A stretch of DNA of 64,000 bases, from NCBI GenBank assembly GCA_963675135.1, contig OY776121.1:82730875-82794874 (forward strand), given 5' to 3'. The notes below the pieces were generated by a model that was not told the DNA's origin, ran no database searches, and was given only the letters and a program-made list of their open reading frames with translations. Within the stretch, counting starts at the first letter, position 1. Every line of letters begins with the position of its first letter. Below are positions 1 to 12,200 of the stretch, piece after piece. The position numbers were made by a program, and so were the translations under genes. The stretch is from Galeopsis tetrahit (taxonomy: Eukaryota; Streptophyta; Magnoliopsida; Lamiales; Lamiaceae).

Positions 1-3000
1 CCTCGAGGAAGTTTCGAAGCCATTCGGCTTCTTCACCAGCTTTATGCAAAGCTATGAATTCTGATTCCATCGTGGACCGGGCAATACAAGTCTGTTTCGT
101 TGATCTCCACGATACGGCAGCACCTCCAATGGTGAACACATATCCACTAGTGGAAAATGACTCATTCGTGTCAGAGATCCAATTGGCGTCACTATACCCT
201 TCAAGTACCGCCGGAAACCTTGTATAGTGAAGCCCGTAGTCAATAGTGTACTTTAAGTACCTAAGGACCCTTCTAAGAGCCTCCCAATGCTCTTTATTTG
301 GATTGCTAGTGAATCTACTCAACTTGTTCACTGAACAGGCAAGATCCGGGCGTGTACAATTTGTAATGTACATCACACTTCCTATGATTCTTGCATATTC
401 AAGTTGTGCGACCGGATCGCCTCGATTCTTGCTCAAGTGTACATTGAGCTCCATGGGCGTCTTGGCAGGTGGATCATTAAAGGCATTGAACTTCTTTAGC
501 ACACTCTCAACATAGTGAGATTGTGTCAAGGAGATTCCATTAGTCTTTCTCTCGATCTTGATTCCTAGAATCACATCAGCCAATCCCATGTCTTTCATAT
601 CAAAACTGCGTTTTAACATGGTCTTTGTTTCCATGATCATGGCATTACTACTGCCCATGATTAGCATGTCGTCCACATAAAGACACATAATGACAAACCC
701 TTTTGGTGTATTTTTCACATACACACATTTGTCACATTCGTTTATCTTGAAACCATTGGACAACATGGTTTCATCAAACTTCAGATGCCACTGCTTTGGA
801 GCTTGCTTAAGTCCATACAGTGATCGAACAAGTCTACACACCTTTTTCTCGTTGTCAGGTGCTATAAACCCTTCAGGTTGATCCATGTATATTTCTTCAA
901 TTAATTCCCCATTTAGGAACGCAGTCTTAACATCCATTTGATGAATCTCGAGATTGTGCAAGGCAGCAATCGCAATTAACACACGAATGGATGTAATCCT
1001 CGTAACTGGGGAATATGTATCAAAGAAATCATACCCTTCTTTTTGTCTAAAGCCCTTTGCTACCAAACGAGCTTTATACTTGTCAATTGATCCATCTGCT
1101 TTGTATTTTCTTCTAAGGATCCACTTGCATCCTAAGGTCTTGCAACCTCTAGGGAGATCAACCAACTCGTACGTATTGTTCTGCAGAATATAATCAATTT
1201 CGCTATTAATAGCTTCTTGCCAGAATGATGCATCTGGTCTTGACAGAGCGTCCTTGATAGACTTAGGTTCATCTTCAATTACATAAGTAATAAAGTCACG
1301 ACCATAAGTCTTTGCAATCTTTTCTCTTTTGCTGCGTCTCGGTTCTTCATGCTCTTGAGATGAAGAACTAACAGCTTCTGTTTCGATGTGAGATCTCTTA
1401 TTTTCATGTCTCACATCATCTTTCTCTCTATTAGGAAATACATTTTCAAAGAATATTGCATTCCTTGATTCTATTATAGTGCCTTCCGACATGTCAGGTA
1501 TTTCTGATTTATGAATCAGAAACCTATAAGCACTACTGTTAAGTGCATATCCTACAAAGATACAATCGACTGTTTTAGGGCCGATTCTAACTTGTTTAGG
1601 AGCAGGCACTTCAACCTTTGCTAAACACCCCCACACTTTAAGGTATTTGTAGGATGGTTTCCGCTTTTTCCACATTTCATAAGGTGTCAGATCCTTTGTT
1701 TTGTGTGGAATTTTGTTTAAAATGTGGTTAGCCGATAATATGGCTTCCCCCCACAGATTCTGCGGTAAACCCGAGCTGATTAACATTGCGTTCATCATCT
1801 CCTTTAATGTTTGGTTCTTTCTCTCCGCAACACCATTAGATTGAGGTGAGTAAGGAGCTGTAGTTTGATGTATGAATCCAGACTCAACACATAACTGTTC
1901 AAAAGGTGCTACATATTCTCCTCCTCTATCACTTCGAATTACTTTGATTCGAGTGGTAAGTTGATTTTCTACTTCATTCTTGTAAAGTTTAAAAGCTTCA
2001 ATAGCTTCATCTTTACTTCGCAAGAGATAAACGTAGCAAAATCTTGTGCAATCATCAATAAAAGTAATGAAATACTTTTGCCACCTCTAGTTTGCAACTT
2101 CAAATCACACACATCTGTATGAATTAAGTCTAGAGGAGCAGTGTCCCTTTCCACAGAAGTAAATGGCAATTTTGTCATTTTAGCTTCAACACATATCTCA
2201 CACTTTTTAGGTGTTTCAATATTATTCATTTTAAGTAAATCGAGATTTACTAAGCGCTTTATAGATTTTAGATTTACATGTCCTAATCTCAAATGCCATA
2301 AAGAGGAACACTCCACGATGTAAGAGGAAGTAGAAACGTTTTCATTGATAACTTTCTTGCCTTTACGGCTTACAACCATTGCACTCATTTTGAACAGACC
2401 CTTCTCGAGATAACCTCGACCAAGGAACTGTCCGAACTTGCTAAGTACAACTTTGTCAGACTCAAAAACTAGTTTTAACTGATGACTAACTAGAAGAGAG
2501 CCGGAGATCTGATTATTGCGGATGTCCGGGACATGCAGCACATCCTTCAGCTTGAGCTCTTTGTCGGACGTAAGCTTAAGCACAACAGTTCCAACACCAG
2601 CCACATCAGACGAGGCATGGTTTCCCATATGGAGCTTTCTCCCATCAGCAGGAGCATAAGTCGAGAAGGCACCCTTCTCGGAGCAAACATGGCAGGTGGC
2701 GCCGGTATCCACGAACCACTCCTTTGGATTGTCAACCATGTTAGTCTCAAACACAACAGCGGACATATCCATGTCAGTGAGATTGTGTTGTGCCACATTG
2801 GCACTCGATTGTCCGCCTTTATCTTTGTTTTTATCAAATTTCTTAAGGACGCGACAATCAGTTGCTTTGTGGCCTGGTTTTCCACACTTGTAGCAATCAC
2901 CCGTAAATTTGGGTTTGACAGGAACAGGAGCTTTACCTTTATCATTAGGCCTTTCACGTTTTTTAGACGATTCTCCACGTTCCATTAAGTTAGCCTTTTC

Positions 3001-3759
3001 CTCATCCGAGACTTGAATTGATTTTCCGTCCATTCTTTTATTATCTTCTTCAATTCGAAGTTTGACAATCAATTCTTCTAGGCTCATTTCCTTTCGCTTG
3101 TGTTTGAGATAACTTTTAAACTCCCTCCAACTGGGTGGTAGTTTCTCAATCACAGCGGCTACTTGGAAAGCGTCCGGAAGGACCATACCCTCCGCGAGGA
3201 TATCATGTAGGATTAACTGAAATTTTTGAACTTGTTCAATAACAGATTTACCATCTACCACTTTAAATTCCAAAAATTTCGCCACCACGAACTTTTTAGT
3301 TCCGACATCCTCGGTTTTGTACTTTCGTTCCAAAGATTCCCACAATTCTTTGGCAGTACGAACCGACTGATACACGTTATACAACGCATCAACTAGTCCT
3401 CCAATGACATAGTTGCGACACAAAAAGTCACCATGACACCATTGGTCATAAGCAACCCTCCTAGCATTGTCCGTATCCTTTTCATCGACTACGGGTGGAT
3501 CCTCCCGGAGGAACCTTGCTAGGTGAAGTGTCGTGAGGTAAAACAACATTTTTTGTTGCCACCTCTTAAAATCAGTACCCGAGAACTTCTCGAGTTTTTC
3601 ACCATGCACCATGAAACCACGAGTTTCAGGTGGTGGAAAGTACATAGGGGGTAAAAGCAGGGGGCCCGAAGACGTACCCTCAGTGACCAAGTTCGGGGTT
3701 AGGGTGTTTCCAGTGTTCTCAACAATGGTGTTTTGGGGAGCGTTTCCGTCAGATGCCAT
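1..3759 (-). pseudogene. copia gag-pol polyprotein, one frameshift, cut by window edge
   Basis: The frame starts at ATG 3759. Gag has a CCHC zinc knuckle (CYKCGKPGHKATDC, about residues 288-301). The aspartic protease shows WFVDTGATCHVC (about 347-358). A GAG-pre-integrase segment with HLRLGH and CEIC (integrase zinc site) follows. Close to 2075-2080 a one-base shift in a short A/T run moves the reading frame, so the first ORF ends at 1969 with unrelated residues. In the shifted frame the remaining integrase core, the reverse transcriptase with YVDD at 669-680, and the RNase H start (SDANW near 200) read open to position 1 with no stop that I found. The element is therefore nearly intact. The shift could be a true mutation or a homopolymer sequencing error. 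The coding ATG is taken from the first M of the frame. Confidence 0.9.
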
Positions 3760-3791
3760 TGTGGTATTTTTTTTTCTGTTTGTTTTACGAT

Positions 3792-6452
3792 TGTTGGTTT
3801 ATATGTACCAACAATGGCTTACAGATGAGACGGAATAAATAAATTAAAAGACCAGTAAATAGATTGCAAAGTCTTCGCCTTTGAAATCTTCAACTTTCCA
3901 AAAGAGGCAGCTTTCTTCTTCGAGCAGCTTCTTAGAATAGTAGGTCCAGAAAGAGGAGAAAACAGCACTGTAAAGAGACAGAAAAGTTAGGGAAAAGAGC
4001 CGAGTCAAGGTGATACCTTTTCCCGTAAAACAAACACGTCCCGGCTAGTGTTCACGGAGTGACGAGTTGCTTCGAAAGGTAAAACGGCTTCGTCTTTGCA
4101 CGAGCAACACCTCAGCGTACAAAGCTCCGACGAACTGAATACACGTTAGAACTGGACTACACTCTAAAATGTTATGCAGAATGCTGAAAATAGTATGCAA
4201 TTTTCTGGAAAATTCAGGTGATATTCGTTGCTTGCAAAAGGTGATTTTTTCCCAAAACATGCACTCCTATTCTTGTAACCTCCACGCATTAAGACATAAT
4301 GTACCTGGACTCCCTTGTGTCCAGGTTCTGTCCGTTTCAATTCAAATTCCAGAAGTCAACTAATGAGCTTGACTTCCACAGACTTAGGCTGCCCTAAATT
4401 CGTGTGGGTCAAGGCCCACATTTTTAGAACCTCAAAAAGATAGATGGGCCCCCGGCCCAAGCCCAAAGTCCAAGGCCCAGGCCCACGGACCACGGACCCG
4501 GCTCGGCACGGCCGGACGAACGGTGCGCGCGCGTTGATTAGTGTGAAAATTGCTTGAAATTCATAAATTTATTTTGCTTAATTTTATAGGATTTCATGCA
4601 TTATTTATACTAAATTGACTAACTACACTTGGAATGAGAAAGGTATGTGTTTTGCTATTTTTATAGGAAAAATGAGCATTTTTAGAGCAAAACACGCCTC
4701 GATTATATTGTTGAGTCAATCGAAGGAATAAATCTTAAAGTGTAGGCGTGCTATTGAAATTAAATGGAAGAAATCAAAGTTGCGGACCCATAAATTAAAG
4801 AAAGAGTACTGGGCCATTTTTATTGATGATTAATTGAGGCCCATTCTCTGGGGCATTAGCAATCAAGGAAAAAAGAAAAGGCCCACTTCAGTTTTGGCCT
4901 ACGTGAATTGAGCAACAAGCTGGAATTTTAAAATATTTATGCCTAAGTCCATTTCACAAGCCCACATATATATATACCCAGTAGCAATTCAACAAGGAGA
5001 GCTGGGGGGAAACACGCAGAAGCTGGAATTGGGCGAAAACAGGGCTCTTCCATTGGGGGAGAAATCTCTTCTCCTCCCCACCACTCCACTCAATAGATTA
5101 GTTTAATTTGTTCTTCCATTTCATAGATAGATTTCAATTTAGTATTTCATTTTATTGTTTGAGAGATTGAAGTATTTGAAGACAATAGAGGTGCTTCCTT
5201 TCCTTATTTCAATATTAGTTGGTTATTTGATTTTAATTTATGTTTTGTAGTTTAATTTACATGAGTTTTATTCTAGTTGTTAATTTAGACATGATTTAAT
5301 CTCCAATTGTCTTGGGTGTGGATGTTTTGATGAGAATTTAGTGTAATTGTGGATTAATTGCATGATTAACTTATAATTTTGGTGTTTAGGTTTCTAGGGT
5401 TGTATTTTGATGATTCATTTAGTTGATCAACCCTATTAGCAAGCATGTTCGATTATGTTTATTGCAACGAGAGTTGGGTAGCATGATTGAGAGTGTGAGT
5501 GTGAGCTTTGATCAATTGAATAGAAGTTAATTAGTAATTAGCTCACCCGAGAGGGGGGTTAATGGCTAGACCGACAACCTTAGACACTAAACGAGTAGAG
5601 GTCGTCTAGGAGTTTGGTGAGAGGGCGTTTCATAAGTATTAGTAACCGTGTTGAAAGTGCTTATGAAACACTATCTTAGGGAATTATGGTATTTGGTTAG
5701 ATCCTATAATTGCTAATTAATGCACGATGTTTACCTATGCCTTTCGAGGGGGTTTGCACACTTATGTGATAGCCTTTAGATTGACCCAAATTTGTCGTAA
5801 AATCATGTAATTGGTTCACTAGTTCATTTAATTGCTCAAAAAACGGAAACACCCGAGGCAATACCCTTCCCTTGCACTTTCATCTTTTTGAGAGTTAGTT
5901 TTAGTTGTTTATTTTCTTAGTTGGTATTTGTTTTATCCTCCTGGTTAGCTTCTATAACACCATTTTAACTTATAGTTTTGGGGCTCCACACTCTCTCTAG
6001 GTCCTTGGACGATAACTACTAGGTCGTATACTTACTCAACTATAACGAACCCATACGCTTGTGGGGATCGTATTGTTGTTTGAAAAAGTGTGCAAAATAC
6101 GAACCAAGTCACGCGTGTGGCATATTGAATGGTTCAATAGTCACTACAATTTGAATTATCTTAACTAACTCCTACTAATAAGGAGGAGATTAATTCTCAC
6201 ATTAATCAATGTGGGATAGTTATTAACACTAATCCCAATGCATCACTTCATCTTAATCTTCGTACATTAATTTCTCACTCACCGAAATTCGGTTTTGAGA
6301 TTTTAAATATACTACGATCATCTACTCTGAGAGTAGAACGATCCTATAACATTTAATTTCTCGGAAATTAAATATTCATACCCTCAAATAATTGATTAAT
6401 TAAAAATCAATTAAATATTAAGAAATTGAATAAAAACCTAATTTCTCCAACA
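3792..6452 (-). repeat. 5' LTR of the copia element, interrupted by a solo LTR
   Basis: The minus-strand start TGTTGG lies at 6452. A matching CCAACA terminus lies at 3792, just 32 bases before the gag start. Removing the inserted solo LTR and its duplicated 5 bp leaves about 1.08 kb, a plausible copia LTR length. The inner boundary is uncertain: no standard initiator-tRNA-Met primer site follows 3792, and part of 3792-4010 may be leader rather than LTR. The pieces are 6112-6452 and 3792-4534. Confidence 0.45.
4535..6111 (+). mobile_element. solo LTR, gypsy-type
   Basis: The 1577-bp segment begins TGATTAG and ends AAGTCA. It is flanked by the perfect 5-bp direct repeat CGCGT (4530-4534 and 6112-6116). 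A TATA-like stretch lies at about 4964-4976. No coding domain, primer site or second LTR is attached, so it is most simply a solo LTR left by recombination between the two LTRs of a full element. Size and layout resemble Athila/Tat LTRs, but it is not the same subfamily as the LTRs at 19.8 and 28.9 kb. It sits inside the copia 5' LTR, so it is the younger insertion. Confidence 0.7.
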
Positions 6453-7338
6453 ACTCAGACCAAGAGTGAATGGTGTCAGGTCCCAATTGCGTGAACCATT
6501 GTTGGGCAGCTTTGGATAAAGTGGTTAGGAAGACCCTGCACTTGACACCCTCTCCATAGCAATGCAATAGGGCGGCATTTTCAAACCTCACCAGGTGTTC
6601 GTAGGGATCCGCCGTGCCATCATATTCAAAGTTCAAAGATTTGAAATTAGAAGGTAATTCATCATGCAAGATATTCGAAGTAAACTGGTAACCAGTAATA
6701 TAAGGAGATTTACTTACACTGTCAGCCATTTGTTTCCTAATGTCTTTCATTTCTCTTCGAAGAGCTTATATTTGATCGCTGACTGCTCCTTGATAAGTGT
6801 CATCCGTACTTTCTCCAATCTCTATATCCAAAGTCCTTTCGGGGATTACTTCCGTGTTCCTCCTGGGGGTTCTGTTGGGAACACTCCTCTCAGCTTGAGA
6901 GAGTACTTTATCTTCCTGATCTCGAGGGACCCCCTCATTCCTGGAAGGGGCTAGAGAGGAGTCAATCGCGTGCTCTGGATTTTTCTGCTTCGTATTTTCG
7001 TTCCCTGGCGGAGCAGCGCCAGAAGTATGGACTCCTCGAGAAGCAATCATCTTCTCTACAGCCTGAGCTATCATAGCATTTAGTTGATCCTGAGAAACGG
7101 TGAGGAGCTCAGGCTGGGTATTGGAAGGAGGTGTATCCTTGTGAATCCCACTTCCGGAGGCTTCAGAGATACTGGTTGTATTCCCCTTAGGTGCAAGAGG
7201 GTTATCATCCAGTACTGTGGTTGAGGGTTATTTTCCTAGGTTCCTGTTTGAGGGAAAACCCGGAGGAGGCGGAGGGAAAGAAGAGGTAGTATCTCCCTTT
7301 TCCTTAGTCTGCTTCATCAAATCCTGTTCTCCGCCCAT
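6453..7338 (-). pseudogene. Ty3/gypsy gag fragment (truncated, in-frame stops)
   Basis: The ATG at 7338 opens a frame that continues to the copia junction at 6452. It is interrupted by at least two in-frame stops: a TAA a little downstream of the start (near 7230) and another at 6766-6768. The C-terminal part carries a typical retrotransposon gag capsid segment (PYEHLVRFENAALLH, then AAQQWFTQLGPDTIHSWSEL). The frame stops matching gag exactly where the copia LTR terminus begins, so the rest of gag and pol lies beyond the left edge or is lost. The leader and PBS lie directly upstream. Confidence 0.8.
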
Positions 7339-7374
7339 TTTGTATGGATCTTTCTCACTTCTTAGCTCGAAAAG

Positions 7375-7392
7375 TTCCCACAGACGGCGCCA
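7375..7392 (-). other. primer binding site of gypsy element
   Basis: On the minus strand this reads TGGCGCCGTCTGTGGGAA, a primer binding site common in plant Ty3/gypsy elements. It lies two bases inside the adjacent LTR and about 37 bases upstream of the gag ATG at 7338. Confidence 0.8.
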
Positions 7393-7394
7393 GT

Positions 7395-8097
7395 TGTTGA
7401 GTCAAAAAGTAACGAGAGAGGATACCTTATCTCCTTATTCAGATTACGGCGGTTGTGGGCGTAAATCGTCACTTTTCCTCAAGCTCTCCTACGAGTGATC
7501 TTCCTTGGAACTTCCGAAAGACCTGCAAAAACACGCCGGAGGGGATTCCGGCGTGGAATCTTCGACGCTCAAGTCAGAAGTCTTTCTTGGAAGAGTTAAG
7601 GAGGAATTTCCCTATGAATCGAGGGAAATTCTCGCAAGTAATCGTAGGATTCTGTATTTTCAGTGTGTTTCTCGTGTAGTGGTTGCAAATAATGTAAAAT
7701 GTATATTCTTAATGTAAAAAACGTAGTCAAAATGGTAAAACTAACCTGCCTTTATACCTGACCGATTCTGTGGGAGAGAGGGAGAATGGTTCTTCCGCTT
7801 ATTTCTCAACTGCCCCTCCAAACTCGGTCTTTCTTTTAACCTCTTTCATTATCTTACTCAGCTCCCTTTGGGATTTATTCACCGAGACTGGATCTCCCCT
7901 TTTTTGGGCTGGGAATACTTAGCCCAAGGATATTTGGGCCTGTAATATGGGCCAAGAATAATAAACTCAAGGATATGGGCCGAACTCTGTGTTTGGGCCT
8001 ATTCCTTTTCCTTACACTCAGGGGTGTACTAATCTTCTCTTCAGAATTATCATTCATAGTGAACGGGTTTAATTCGTCTTTCGTCCACGTGTCGTCA
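7395..8097 (-). repeat. 5' LTR of the truncated Ty3/gypsy element
   Basis: The inner edge is fixed by the PBS two bases away: the plus strand starts TGTTGAGTC at 7395. The outer edge is taken as the CA at 8097 (GTCGTCA), giving about 703 bp, which is less certain. A minus-strand TATA box (GTATAAAGG) is at 7749-7757, suitably upstream of gag. Only this LTR is in the window, so target duplication cannot be tested. Confidence 0.6.
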
Positions 8098-8156
8098 TTT
8101 CAAGGAACGACATATTTTGGCCGCATCAGAAATGATGAATAGTGTATGAACTGGAA

Positions 8157-8293
8157 TAGATGGGTGTACTCATCTGGCTTTTTTTTTAAAAAACTACAGG
8201 AGGAGTAAAAACGTCTTTTCGCACCACCCTTGGGACAAAAAAAATTCCCCGTGGGTGTACTCATAGTAAATCCGGGTGCATTTAGCCGCGCCC
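8157..8293. mobile_element. end fragment of a MULE-like element
   Basis: The segment has the same layout as the right end of the MULE at 42358-43354: GGTGTACTCATCT, an A/T run, then a second GTGTACTCA and the terminal GCCGCGCCC. The end is at 8293. The left part is missing, perhaps cut by the gypsy LTR that ends at about 8097. No TSD can be assigned. Confidence 0.45.
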
Positions 8294-11200
8294 TCACCAA
8301 AAACTCACCAATTCGATTTTCCTAGCTGATTTATTCTAAACCTCATTATTAATCATTGCATCGTTAATGTGGAACACGTGAATTATTACAAATAATTTGA
8401 TGGTGTAACAATAAATTTTGTGAAATTAATATAAAAATACAAAAGTGCAATACAATTTTATTTTTTTCGGATTAAATAAAAAATCTGGTAGATTACAATC
8501 TCTAATTTATTTTTCTAATGCTTCTCTTAGATCTTGATTTCGACTTGAGTGTTTTTTCGACTAGATCCTTGCTTCGATCTTGATTGAGCTTGGCCGGACT
8601 TGAAACTTAGTAACTCTTAATCTAAGGGCTATGAGTCTTATTTTGGATTAAATGTCACTTTGAGCAAAAATTGTGGAGAGCTTTGTTGAACCCGCGAAAA
8701 ACGGTTTTGATTTTTGACTTGAAAAATGCCGAAATGAAGGGTTTAACACCTTAATTCAGGCCGAACGTTACTTTTGGTCGATTTGTACGAATAACGCATT
8801 TAAAACTCATTCAAATGCTAAAGAACACTCTAAATTATAAAGAGAACTTTAGAGTTTTTGTGTGTTCAAATGAATGAGGGGAAGACCCTATTTATAGGGT
8901 GAGGGAGTGAAGATTTTCCCTTTTTACCATGTCATGTGGCGTCTTCTTATTAGTTGATGTCGATTTGATTGACTTAATTGATTTTAATTTAATTCTCTTC
9001 TATTCTTTGAAGAGGTGTGATTTGATTTTATCCATACATGGTAAGTCAATTGTATTCTTACCAACTACATGTATTTTTTATAGTATATTAATTTGTTCAG
9101 CTTGTATCATGTATATTAAATATCATTAATTTAACTGTTTAATATAAATTTACCAAGTCTCATTGTTTGATTTTGTGCAAGTTTAATTTGATCATGTATC
9201 TGATTGCACCATTCAAAACAAACCTATCGTAATTTTATTTTGACAGGATATTTATGTGGTAATTGCTTTGCCATGAAGTCAACGCGAATTGGAGTATATT
9301 AATAGTCAATAATTGCGTGAACAATTTTTTTTTTTTTAATTATAAATAATTGAAGCCATTCGTGCAGCTACATGATCTTCTGGTATTTAAATTAAGTGTG
9401 ATCTATCTAGTGGTAGTAAGGAAACAAGACAGGTAAGGATGTTGTAGTATTTGTATGAAATATCAACAACACATCCTTCAGACACGCTCTGGATCCCGTT
9501 GGCGCTAATTTAGTGCATTCATTCTCATATTTTAATTAAAGAAGAAACTAGCTACTACGTTCTTGAATTTTATTTATTACAGTTGTATATATATGTACAA
9601 TGTTGAATCATTCATAGAATACCCGAGTTGTCACCTCTCTCTATCTGCATGCCTACTAATATTTCTTGTGAATGAATTAGGTCACAACTAACATGATTAG
9701 GCACGTCGTTAGAGATTTTTTTTATATATATATATGTTTCTTCAACTGTTAATCAAAAAAAAAAAAAAAAAAGTTCACCTCCCTTTTAATTTTATATATT
9801 GTGCACTTGTACATAATTAAGGATCATTATTTTGGTAAAAGTAAGTACATTGCTGGATTTGAGTCGTGGTATGTATGAAAGTATATATGTTGAAAAAGTA
9901 AGTAAGCCCATTCTGCTGTGAAATTAATTAGTGCATAAATTACTTAAATTTTAGGTAGACAGACGTATTCGAGTAGAGATAAGCTCCCATTTTCCAATTC
10001 AATGCCAACCGTCGCATATTTATTTATATTGCAAACCGCGCGATATGAAGTCAAAATATAATTATGAGGTTGTTGGATTTCAATTAAACTATATAAATCC
10101 CAATCAAACTATAGTATTTTTTTTTCCCACTTTGTCTCACCTTATCCGAATTATTAACAATTTAGTACAATAAATTATCTTAAGAGTAATTGTTTTTAGT
10201 GTTCCAAAAAAAAGAGTAATTGTTTTTAAAGTAATATTTTATTGAAATAAACAATTATTATAATCAAATATTTTAATTTATGGAGTAGCTAGCTTTTTTT
10301 TTTAAGTCATGTGGTACTATTTCAATAAGTTTAGAAAAAAAAGTTAAGAATACAATACAGTATATATACACGTATATAAAGTTGATCGAGATCTTTCTTC
10401 TTCAAAATATTTAGCATACGAAGTACTCCACTCTTTAGTCCAAACTAAATAAGTCTATTCTTATCTTTCTTTCAAATTTGATATATATTCACACTATAAA
10501 TGAAAATATTTATTTTCGCAATAAATTAATATATATTTCATTTTTTATTTTACACATAAACTTATAAGCAATTAATATATCTGTTTATTTGTTACTCGTA
10601 TTTTTTTTCTTGGAATGACCAATTAAGGCCATGATTTCTTTGTTGGATAATTAGGAGAGAATACTTTTATCTTATTTATCTTGTGTTTGGTTAATGTGAC
10701 ATCTACTCGTGTTTTATCTTATAAATAAACTCTAGTACTTGTTCCATGAATGAGGAATAATTGATCACTGGCGAGAGTATAGATAGAGATGGACTAGTTG
10801 TCCAACTAATGAATTGAAGAGAAATTACTTATCTACCATGTTCATTAAAACAAACAAGTTGTAAATAGGTTTATATATTCATATATTAAACAAAATTATT
10901 TTATATGCTAATCATAAATTAAATTTCTGTAAATAAAATTCATATAAAATTTGTGGAAAATCCTGAAATGAGAAGGAAAAAAAACATGATGCAGCATCTT
11001 AAGATCAAGTACAATGGGTTTAAATCCAAAATCATTACATTTTATCTCACATTAATTTTATGAAATTAAAAAGTTCGATCCACAACTATTTATATTGAGC
11101 TAGGTCGCCAGAATTTTTTATTTTGGAGTTAACCCTAGGACTGAAATTATCGCACCATTAATTTATAGACTAATTTATTTTCACGAAATAACCGTGAGAT

Positions 11201-11758
11201 CTTTAAAAAAATATATATGAGACATTGAATTAAACCCACACACAATATGTTTTCAACTAAATAAACTTAATTATAATGCAAATATACAATAATGTTTTTA
11301 ATTAATTCGCACTTTTCTAAAGTCGTAAACATTAAATTTAAAGGTCCACTATTATTACAATTAGTTAGATATTTAGTTGGAGTCTTTTTGATTCAATATT
11401 TACATTGTTTAGCAAGACATGGATAACATATAATAAGATTAAAGAATTTATAATATATATCATGTAAGAGATTAGTAGGTAAGAAGTGTTGGGAGAGAAT
11501 GAAACAAGCTAGGGAGCACCCATCAAACACGCCGAATGCTCAATAATATTCGTCACTTCTCTCGGAGTTGGTTTCAGCCCATTGTAACTGGACTATATAT
11601 TACACCAAACAAATAATATATAGTACTCACAAATTAATAATAACTATTATTATTGGATTCCTGCCATTATTTCCAGAGAGCAGAGAATGCGAATATCAAG
11701 CTTATATTGCACTCTCTGTCACTTAGACAAATATATATGGAACAAATATTAAAGAATA
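8294..11758. other. AT-rich intergenic region
   Basis: No gene is supported here. The part 8480-8930 looks like a decayed LTR in minus sense: it has a minus-strand TATA box (CTATAAATAGGG, about 8887-8898) and gene-like composition, but termini and TSD could not be found. The rest is AT-rich with simple runs (poly-A near 9753-9770, TA repeats near 9724). The 66-aa frame at 8929-9129 has no recognisable feature. Confidence 0.5.
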
Positions 11759-11760
11759 TA

Positions 11761-12118
11761 CTCCCTCCACTTTTAAATAAGTGTCATTTTAACAATTTTC
11801 AACATATTAAGATATATAATCATGGACCATTTTACCCTTCATTAATGATAACTAATTTTAATATTAAATTTATGTTTAGTAATGAATGTGGTCAATATTG
11901 TAGATGATATTCATGTATACAATAATTATGGTTTATGCATGATTTATGTTATAGTACTATATTCAAAAGGGAAAAAAACTTAAATCAAGGTAAAAAAAAT
12001 GGAGGGAGTACAATGTACAAGGGTAAAATTGTCAAACTTGAAGAAAAAAGTGTAGAATGACACTTATTTAAAAAATATTGAAAAAGGCAAAATGACATTT
12101 AATAAAAAATGGAGAGAG
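11761..12118. mobile_element. Stowaway-like MITE, copy A (358 bp)
   Basis: Termini are CTCCCTCC and a degenerate GGAGAGAG, flanked by TA (11759-11760 and 12119-12120). The element is the same length as, and highly similar throughout to, copy B at 51081-51438. A short open frame across it (part of 11653-11907) recurs in copy B and is MITE sequence, not a gene. Confidence 0.8.
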
Positions 12119-12138
12119 TAGTATATAGTATTAAATGT

Positions 12139-12200
12139 GTAGTGAGTAATTGAAGTTGAGACATGCAGTGTAGTGAGTAATTGAAGTTGAGACATGCAGT
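12139..12200. repeat. two tandem 31-bp units
   Basis: The unit GTAGTGAGTAATTGAAGTTG plus eleven further bases occurs twice without spacer and without mismatch. It lies just outside the right end of MITE copy A. Confidence 0.9.

Larger units (their letters stand above)
1..6452 (-). mobile_element. Ty1/copia LTR retrotransposon (3' part off the left edge)
   Basis: The element reads on the minus strand in the order 5' LTR, gag, protease, integrase, reverse transcriptase, RNase H, which is the copia order. The outer edge is placed at 6452, where a TGTTGG terminus interrupts the gag frame of another retrotransposon. The element leaves the window inside the RNase H region, so the 3' LTR and the target duplication cannot be seen. 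A foreign solo LTR (4535-6111) is inserted in the 5' LTR. The outer boundary is inferred from the terminal motif and from the broken gag reading frame next to it. Confidence 0.8.

Noticed and set aside
11653..11907. 84-codon ORF, similar to one at 51003-51227
   Set aside because: Both lie mainly in copies of the same MITE; the similarity is transposon similarity.
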